Shown: positions 58,979-64,000 of the stretch, in pieces
Numbering within the stretch: position 1 is the first letter of the stretch
Layout of the letters: each line of letters begins with the position of its first letter
Assembly (NCBI RefSeq): GCF_002238335.1
Contig: NZ_CP022347.1
Coordinates: 1,364,001-1,428,000, forward strand
From: Campylobacter avium LMG 24591
GTDB lineage: Bacteria; Campylobacterota; Campylobacteria; Campylobacterales; Campylobacteraceae
DNA: 64,000 nucleotides
Direction: 5' to 3'
Translations under genes and position numbers: made by a program
The notes under the pieces: generated by a model
The model's input: only the letters and a program-made list of their open reading frames with translations
What the model was told of the DNA's origin: nothing
Database searches by the model: none

Positions 58979-59521
58979 TTATACATCTTTTCTGTAAGCC
59001 ACAATCTTATACTCCACATCATTTTCCTCTAAAAACTTCTTTACGCCATAGTCAAGATTCTCACAGCTTGTTATGAAAACCCGCCTTACATTCTTTTTAG
59101 CAAATATTTTTTGGTTTTTTTCTAAATACGCTGCACAATCGCCCATAAAGATTCGTAAATGCTCCTGCTTTACCTGTTTGTACTCCTAATTTTTACATTG
59201 AATCAAAAGTGCCTCACTCCCCTTATATGCTACCAAATCAATACCACCATCAGCCCTTCCTTTTATAAATCCTTGTGGATAGACCTTATAGCCTTGTTTT
59301 TTATAATGTCTTAGAATCTGTAGCTCATATTTATCGCCTTTTTCTTTATTTTTTAAAGAAAATGTATTATGTGTGTTGGCTTGAATCTTGCTTTGCGTGG
59401 TAGTGTGTGAAGTGGTATCAGAATCTCTGTAATCCTCATAATCACTGCACCTAGACTTCTTACGAAATAAAAGTAAAGGCAATAAAGCAGCGAAAAATAA
59501 ACAAAAAAGCAAAAATTCCAT
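58979..59521 (-). pseudogene. Membrane-anchored Mrr-like restriction endonuclease gene with an in-frame stop
   Basis: From the ATG at 59521 it encodes an N-terminal membrane segment (EFLLFCLFFAALLPLLLF), a linker, and an Mrr-type PD-(D/E)xK domain: GDKYELQILRHYKKQGYKV, then GRADGGIDLVAYKGSEALLIQCK with the catalytic Asp and Q-x-K. TAG follows at 59186-59188, where the family has Trp. The same frame then runs on for 68 codons (EYKQVKQEHLRIFMGDCAAYLE to EYKIVAYRKDV). One transition (TGG to TAG) therefore explains the break. The truncated product keeps the catalytic residues but loses the last third of the fold. Confidence 0.78.
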
Positions 59522-59705
59522 TGAGATTTCCCTTACATTGAGACTAATTTCATTTTTTTATGATTATAAACTTCTATGTTTTCAAGCTTGATTGTAATTA
59601 TATCTTGAGTGTTAAGGCACAAAATTATAGCAAAACTACAATACATGCTGTACATTATCCTCTGAAATCTTGCCTTTTAACAATACAATATTTATAAGCC
59701 TTAGA

Positions 59706-59918
59706 CTATCGGTTAAATCTCCATACCAAGATACCTCCCACCAAAAACCCTAGAAATGCCATTAAATACCCATAATCGGTATCTGGTGCAAAAAAGAAAA
59801 AAGTGCCAATAAGGACTATAAAACCAATAATGCCTAGAAACCAATTTCTTGTCTTATTCAATATGACTAAAAATATCAAAAAGGCAGCGGCACCCCCTTT
59901 TAAAAACACTGTTATCAT
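59706..59918 (-). CDS. Small membrane protein (70 aa)
   Basis: Two to three hydrophobic segments cover nearly its whole length (GGAAAFLIFLVIL, FLGIIGFIVLIGTFFFF, LMAFLGFLVGGILVW), ending in RFNR. It follows another small ORF by a few bases on the same strand. I do not recognise a family. The island context and runs of similar tiny membrane ORFs suggest conjugation-type or phage-type accessory genes, which is only an inference. The gap 59522-59705 holds no gene that I can see. Confidence 0.5.
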   Translation of the reverse strand: MITVFLKGGAAAFLIFLVILNKTRNWFLGIIGFIVLIGTFFFFAPDTDYGYLMAFLGFLVGGILVWRFNR

Positions 59919-59942
59919 TCTATCTATTGTTCCTGCTTCTTC

Positions 59943-60227
59943 TCAGCCTCCCTCATAGTTTCTATAAAGTGTCCAATTAGAATGGCTACCGCGATTGTTG
60001 CTAGGAGAGTTATTGGCGATAGTATGCACATATTTGTTTCTCTCTTGGTATTGGTCAAGCGATTCTTTTGCATAGGGCAACAAGAAAACATCATTACGAC
60101 TAGAAAAATGATATGCCATATCATTTGTGTTTTGTCTCATATCATAGGCAAATGCAGGCATATATAATAGAAATACTGTTACCAAAAATAGCCATTTAGC
60201 TAAAAAATACTCAAAAAATCTTTTCAT
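59943..60227 (-). CDS. Small exported protein (94 aa)
   Basis: Starts MKRFFEYFLAKWLFLVTVFLLYMPAFA, a convincing signal peptide, then a short polar mature part (YDMRQNTNDMAYHFSSRNDVFLL). TATAAT lies so close to the ATG that the message would be nearly leaderless. An overlapping frame (59924-60031) encodes a 35-residue membrane peptide (ILSPITLLATIAVAILIGHFIE) directly before the 70-aa gene and may be the more real of the two in its overlap. No family recognised. Confidence 0.42.
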   Translation of the reverse strand: MKRFFEYFLAKWLFLVTVFLLYMPAFAYDMRQNTNDMAYHFSSRNDVFLLPYAKESLDQYQERNKYVHTIANNSPSNNRGSHSNWTLYRNYEGG

Positions 60228-60295
60228 TTCTTCATTATATCTAATTCAATATTCAAACAATCGAATTATCACATCGATATCGTATATTACCAATT

Positions 60296-60502
60296 TTATC
60301 GATTATCAGAATCTTTTGTATTACTTAATACTACTTTTATACCACAACACACTAAAGCCAAAAACCATGAAAGGCTGCCCTCAAATGCAAGTCCTGCATT
60401 TTCTTGCAAAAAATCAGCTTGATATCCAAACTCCGCATGAGTAAGAGATAGGCACATTAAAATCAAAAGTATCGTAAGTATAAAGCTGTGAACGGTTTTC
60501 AT
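60296..60502 (-). CDS. Small exported or membrane protein (68 aa)
   Basis: From the ATG at 60502 it has a signal peptide (MKTVHSFILTILLILMCLSLTHA) followed by EFGYQADFLQENAG and a hydrophobic helix (SWFLALVCCGIKVVL). The ATG overlaps the TGA of the short frame before it. Signal peptide plus one helix is the plan of VirB2/TrbC-like pilins, but the sequence has no convincing similarity to them. No function assigned. Confidence 0.45.
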   Translation of the reverse strand: MKTVHSFILTILLILMCLSLTHAEFGYQADFLQENAGLAFEGSLSWFLALVCCGIKVVLSNTKDSDNR

Positions 60503-61062
60503 TCGCATCGAAAATCGCTGCCAGATTCATTGCGAAATCCATCGACATTGACTACACCGGGTTTATCTCTAAAAGCTGACACAATCTAAAACGCCTCTTT
60601 ATCAAAGAGTACATAGACATTAAGACACTTTTTATTTTATTCTTGTATGTATGCTATAACTATCGTATGCCCTCTGTGCATTAACGCAAGTTAGCTCCCC
60701 AAACTTATCTTTCCTCGTATTGCCTACGACTTCTAGCTACTCGGGCTTACTTTGGGAAAAAAGCTTTTTAGCTTCCTCTCATAGTCTGTGCCAAACTCAC
60801 TCTCACAAAGCTCTGCCATACACACTCGAGGCAAAAACCCTCTTTTGTATCAAGTCTCATCACAAACGGCTTTGAGAATCTTGTATAAGGATACTATCAT
60901 GTTCAAACACTCTTTTGGTTTTTATCAATACCACTTGTAGATTCTACAAAGAAAGGCATAGGCAAATTGATTATAAAGAAATATCGCCTTTTTTATCAAC
61001 AATGTGCTTCTTTGCTTCCCTCAATATCCCAAAAATCTTTTTTCCATCGCTATATAAATAGG
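60499..61062 (-). other. Decayed coding region
   Basis: About 560 bases with protein-like fragments in several frames on the minus strand: PFFVESTSGIDKNQKSV, RLDTKEGFCLECVWQSF and, from 60582 to the TGA at 60499, FRDKPGVVNVDGFRNESGS. The base composition is richer in GC than the small ORFs next to it. No frame is open for more than about 40 codons. It is most likely one or two inactivated genes of unknown type. Confidence 0.45.
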
Positions 61063-61200
61063 TCAAAAATTTCTGACAAAATACCACTCTTTCATAATTT
61101 TCATAGTTTGTCCTCTAAGTTTTTCTTGTCGCGTAGAATCTGCAAAAACAAAGGGCTGTAGCATAATTAACATAACTGCTAACTTACAAAATCTATTCAT
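61063..61200 (-). CDS. Short exported peptide or gene fragment (45 aa)
   Basis: From the ATG at 61200 (AAGGA upstream) it reads MNRFCKLAVMLIMLQPFVFA, a signal peptide, then STRQEKLRGQTMKIMKEWYF and a stop. It begins about 90 bases after the hsdR stop. It may be the 5' end of the decayed region that follows rather than a complete gene. Confidence 0.4.
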   Translation of the reverse strand: MNRFCKLAVMLIMLQPFVFADSTRQEKLRGQTMKIMKEWYFVRNF

Positions 61201-61290
61201 AAAAATCCTTTGAATAGCCCATAAAGCAAAGAATGCTCTAAGATTTTTTATGAAAAATACACTCATGTATTGCAAAAATCTTTTACACAA

Positions 61291-64000
61291 TTACTCATAT
61301 ATTTCATTAAGCACAATATCAAACATTTTTTGCGTTATTCTTTGCTTAAGTGCTGCATCATCAGTAAAATGCTTATAAAAGTCAAAATTTACGTCTATAA
61401 TTTCTTGCATTTTTTCTTGTAAAAGTGCTTCAAATTCTATGCGTAAATTTTGCCTATCAGAATGTTTAGAGGATTTAACAAATTTTTCATCTTTTAGTAC
61501 ATCCTCTTTGATATTTTGCAATGTCCTTACTATTTTATCCCCCTCATTCCATTCTACATTGCCATATTTTTCATTAAATTCTTTGATAATTTCTGAAAGC
61601 TCTTGCAATTCCGCTCCTTGTATCTTGCTAGAACCATCAGCACTTGAAGGCATAAGCTCGCCATCGCCATTTAGTTTTATATCTTCACTTTTTATAAGTT
61701 GTACACGGTAGCTATCAAAGCTTACATTATCTAAAATCCCTTTTGCTAAATCCTCTGACCTCGGGGGAGCAATCTTTGCTATAAGCTTTTTAAGTAAGAT
61801 ATAGTGTTTTTCTAAATTTACATCTTCATAAGGTAAAATCTGTGCTAAAAACGCATAGTTATTTAAATAATTTTTTATCTTGCTGTAAAATTCTGCTTTT
61901 ATATCTTCATTTTGTTTATTAAATCGTTCCACCATTCTATCTAGCTGTGCGTGGATAATATTTTCTTTTTCCTCTTTTAAAATAGATTCTACAAAGACTT
62001 CTACCTCATCTTGCGTATAAATTTCATATTCTAAAAGATTACTTTTAAGTTCAAAAATCTTTTCAGGATCACTTCCTTGCCCTAGATAAGTTTGCTTATA
62101 AAATGCGCTAAAAGACTCGGCTATTTCCTCGTGTGAATTTACAAAATCTAGCACACAAGTATCCTCTTTGTCTTTACAGATTCTATTTAGACGTGATAGA
62201 GTTTGCACCGCATTTACTCCACTTAGTTTTTTATCCACATACATCGTATGCAAAAGTGGCTCATCAAATCCAGTTTGGTACTTCTGTGCCACGATTAAAA
62301 ACTTATACTTATCTTTTTTAAATTCCTCTTTTAATACACCTTCACTAAATCCATTTAAAGCACTTTCACTATAAGTTTCACCATCAAGATGTAATTCACC
62401 AGAAAATGCTACAAGGGCTTCAAATTGTGGATAATAATCTTTTAAATATTTTCTAAAAGCAAAGTAATAATCAATAGCACTCTTTCTACTTTTGGTTACC
62501 ACCATAGCCTTTGCCTTAGCCCCTATTTTTTTATAACTATGGGTAAAAAAATGCTCAATCATAATTTCGGCTTTTTTAGCAATGGAATCTTTATGATTTT
62601 CCACATAGGCTTTTAGCTTGGCATTAGCTTTCTTTTTATCATAGCGTGGATCATCATCTTTGATAGAGGAAAGAATTTTATAATAACTCTTATAAGTTGT
62701 GTAGCCCCTTAAGACATCAAGGATAAATCCCTCCTCAATAGCTTGTTTCATAGAATACAAATGAAAGGGGATAAATTTGACTTCCCCATTTACTTTACAA
62801 GGCATTCCAAACATTTCTAGCGTTTTTGGCTTAGGTGTAGCAGTAAAGGCAAAGTATGAAGCATTTTTCTGCAATTTTTTATTTTTTATAATCTCTATTA
62901 TTTTTTCATCTAGGCTTTCTTCTCTTGCTTCTTCCTCTTCATCAAGGCTTTTATCTCTGATAGCCTCGCTCATTTTTTGAGCATTTGTGCCACTTTGGCT
63001 AGAGTGTGCTTCATCTATGATGATAGCAAAGGTCTTGCTTTTTAAGCTAGTGATTTCATCTAAGATATAAGGAAATTTTTGAATAGTTGTGATGATGATT
63101 TTCTTGCCTTCTTCTAGTGCGTTCTTTAGCTGTCTGCTTCCTTGCGTGATAGCCTCTACTACTCCGCTAATTCCCTCAAAACCTTTAACATTATCTCTGA
63201 TTTGAGAATCTAGCACCTTTCTATCTGTAATAACAATCACGCTATCAAAGATAAGTTTTGAATCATTGTCATGCAAACTTGCAAGATTATGGGCAAGCCA
63301 CGAGATAGAATTACTCTTGCCACTTCCTGCACTATGCTCTATCAAATAGCGTCTTCCCACACCATTAGCCTTTGCGTCTTCTAAAAGCTTTTCTACTACA
63401 TCAAATTGATGATAACGCGGAAAAATAATGCAATCTTTTAGAACCTTTACAAAATCAAAGATGAGGCTAAGCAAAGTGTCTTTTTTGAGTATCCTTTCCC
63501 AAAGATAGGCGGTTTTGATAGTATCGCTAGGTGGATTTCCTGCACCACTTTGTAAGCCTATTGCCCCACTACCATTATTTAGCCCACGATTAAAGGGCAA
63601 AAATCTTGTTTTGTCCCTCTCTAGTTTTGTACTCATATAGACTAAATCACAATCTAGCGCAAAATGCACAATACAATTTCTCAAAAGCCTCTCTTTTGGG
63701 TCTCTATCTTTTTTATACTGTTCTATCGCATTATAAACATTTTGCCCTGTGAGTTGGTTTTTAAGCTCGATGCTTACAAGTGGCACACCATTTAAGAAAA
63801 TCACCATATCAATAGAATTTTGATTTTCCTTACTATAATAAAGTTGGCGAATGATTGAGAGTGTATTTTTATTATAATTTTCTATGCTTGTGCTATTTAG
63901 TGCATTACTTGGCTTTCTATATGCAAGGCTAAGTTTTATGCCTCGCAATTCTATTCCTTTTTGCAAGGCTTTTACAATACCCTCTTTACTGATTTTAGAA
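61291..64000 (-). CDS. hsdR: Type I restriction endonuclease subunit HsdR (5' end outside the window)
   Basis: Motor and nuclease subunit of a type I restriction enzyme. The frame is open to the window edge, so the true start lies beyond 64000; 900 or so codons are visible. The nuclease domain has Asp (SIDMVIFLNG) and ELK (VSIELKNQ), a PD-(D/E)xK site. The helicase part has Walker A SAGSGKSNS, the DEAH box IIDEAHSSQ, motif III FAFTATPK, and later motifs (LIVAQKYQTGFDEP, QTLSRLNRICKDK). The C-terminal helical region that docks on HsdM is complete. The frame is intact although hsdM and hsdS downstream are broken. Confidence 0.93.
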   Translation of the reverse strand, partial: SKISKEGIVKALQKGIELRGIKLSLAYRKPSNALNSTSIENYNKNTLSIIRQLYYSKENQNSIDMVIFLNGVPLVSIELKNQLTGQNVYNAIEQYKKDRDPKERLLRNCIVHFALDCDLVYMSTKLERDKTRFLPFNRGLNNGSGAIGLQSGAGNPPSDTIKTAYLWERILKKDTLLSLIFDFVKVLKDCIIFPRYHQFDVVEKLLEDAKANGVGRRYLIEHSAGSGKSNSISWLAHNLASLHDNDSKLIFDSVIVITDRKVLDSQIRDNVKGFEGISGVVEAITQGSRQLKNALEEGKKIIITTIQKFPYILDEITSLKSKTFAIIIDEAHSSQSGTNAQKMSEAIRDKSLDEEEEAREESLDEKIIEIIKNKKLQKNASYFAFTATPKPKTLEMFGMPCKVNGEVKFIPFHLYSMKQAIEEGFILDVLRGYTTYKSYYKILSSIKDDDPRYDKKKANAKLKAYVENHKDSIAKKAEIMIEHFFTHSYKKIGAKAKAMVVTKSRKSAIDYYFAFRKYLKDYYPQFEALVAFSGELHLDGETYSESALNGFSEGVLKEEFKKDKYKFLIVAQKYQTGFDEPLLHTMYVDKKLSGVNAVQTLSRLNRICKDKEDTCVLDFVNSHEEIAESFSAFYKQTYLGQGSDPEKIFELKSNLLEYEIYTQDEVEVFVESILKEEKENIIHAQLDRMVERFNKQNEDIKAEFYSKIKNYLNNYAFLAQILPYEDVNLEKHYILLKKLIAKIAPPRSEDLAKGILDNVSFDSYRVQLIKSEDIKLNGDGELMPSSADGSSKIQGAELQELSEIIKEFNEKYGNVEWNEGDKIVRTLQNIKEDVLKDEKFVKSSKHSDRQNLRIEFEALLQEKMQEIIDVNFDFYKHFTDDAALKQRITQKMFDIVLNEIYE

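Noticed and set aside
59924..60124. 66-codon minus-strand ORF overlapping the 94-aa exported protein
   Set aside because: The upper part is an alternative frame of the exported protein. Only the last 35 codons look like a real membrane peptide, and this is noted under that gene rather than listed separately.

Overview
The window is a low-GC chromosome segment from a Campylobacter species. Recognisable Campylobacter genes include cmeRABC, the dccRS/hemerythrin trio, kpsC/kpsS followed by a hydrolase and a cytochrome P450, tandem nhaA genes, znuABC, and a MotE-like protein carrying Campylobacter-type N-glycosylation sequons. Gene blocks match C. jejuni in content but appear in different relative positions, and several proteins (CdtB in particular) are divergent, so I would call it a thermotolerant-type Campylobacter other than C. 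jejuni without naming a species.

Bases 1-12100 hold housekeeping and metabolic genes: a sigma28-type small motility gene, the tightly overlapped nhaA1-nhaA2-NlpC/P60-murI operon, rnhB, a YdgA-like envelope protein, rarA, and the branched-chain amino-acid genes ilvI-ilvH-ilvC. The ilv genes are preceded by a short leader-peptide ORF ending in a run of Leu/Val/Ile codons. Bases 12187-15770 hold a TRL-like lipoprotein and a badly decayed autotransporter. Bases 15774-26500 hold rpsU, ccoG, purA, two coiled-coil flagellar-type proteins, the capsule Kdo-transferase operon with its hydrolase and P450 genes, and an outer-membrane barrel protein.

Bases 26500-44500 hold a dCache chemoreceptor, a ModE-like regulator, the CmeR-controlled CmeABC efflux pump with its operator visible, the two-component pair DccR/DccS divergent from a bacteriohemerythrin, a ribbon-helix-helix gene coupled to znuABC, an MFS transporter with a 51-residue acidic protein upstream, moaC, and two conserved small or hypothetical genes.

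Bases 44500-64000 form an accessory island, almost entirely on the minus strand. Its backbone is a type I restriction-modification locus with hsdR at the right edge, then hsdM, then hsdS. Cargo has been inserted between these genes: small membrane ORFs, an Mrr-like nuclease gene, a zinc-cluster protein, a 1325-residue single-chain restriction-methyltransferase, the cytolethal distending toxin operon cdtABC, and an Abi-like HEPN ribonuclease gene with a structured RNA element upstream. hsdM, hsdS, the HEPN gene and the Mrr-like gene are each broken by in-frame stops and/or one-base shifts. cdtABC, the large restriction enzyme and hsdR read through intact. The points I consider most worth following up are the toxin operon nested in a defence locus and the RNA/HEPN module between hsdM and hsdS.
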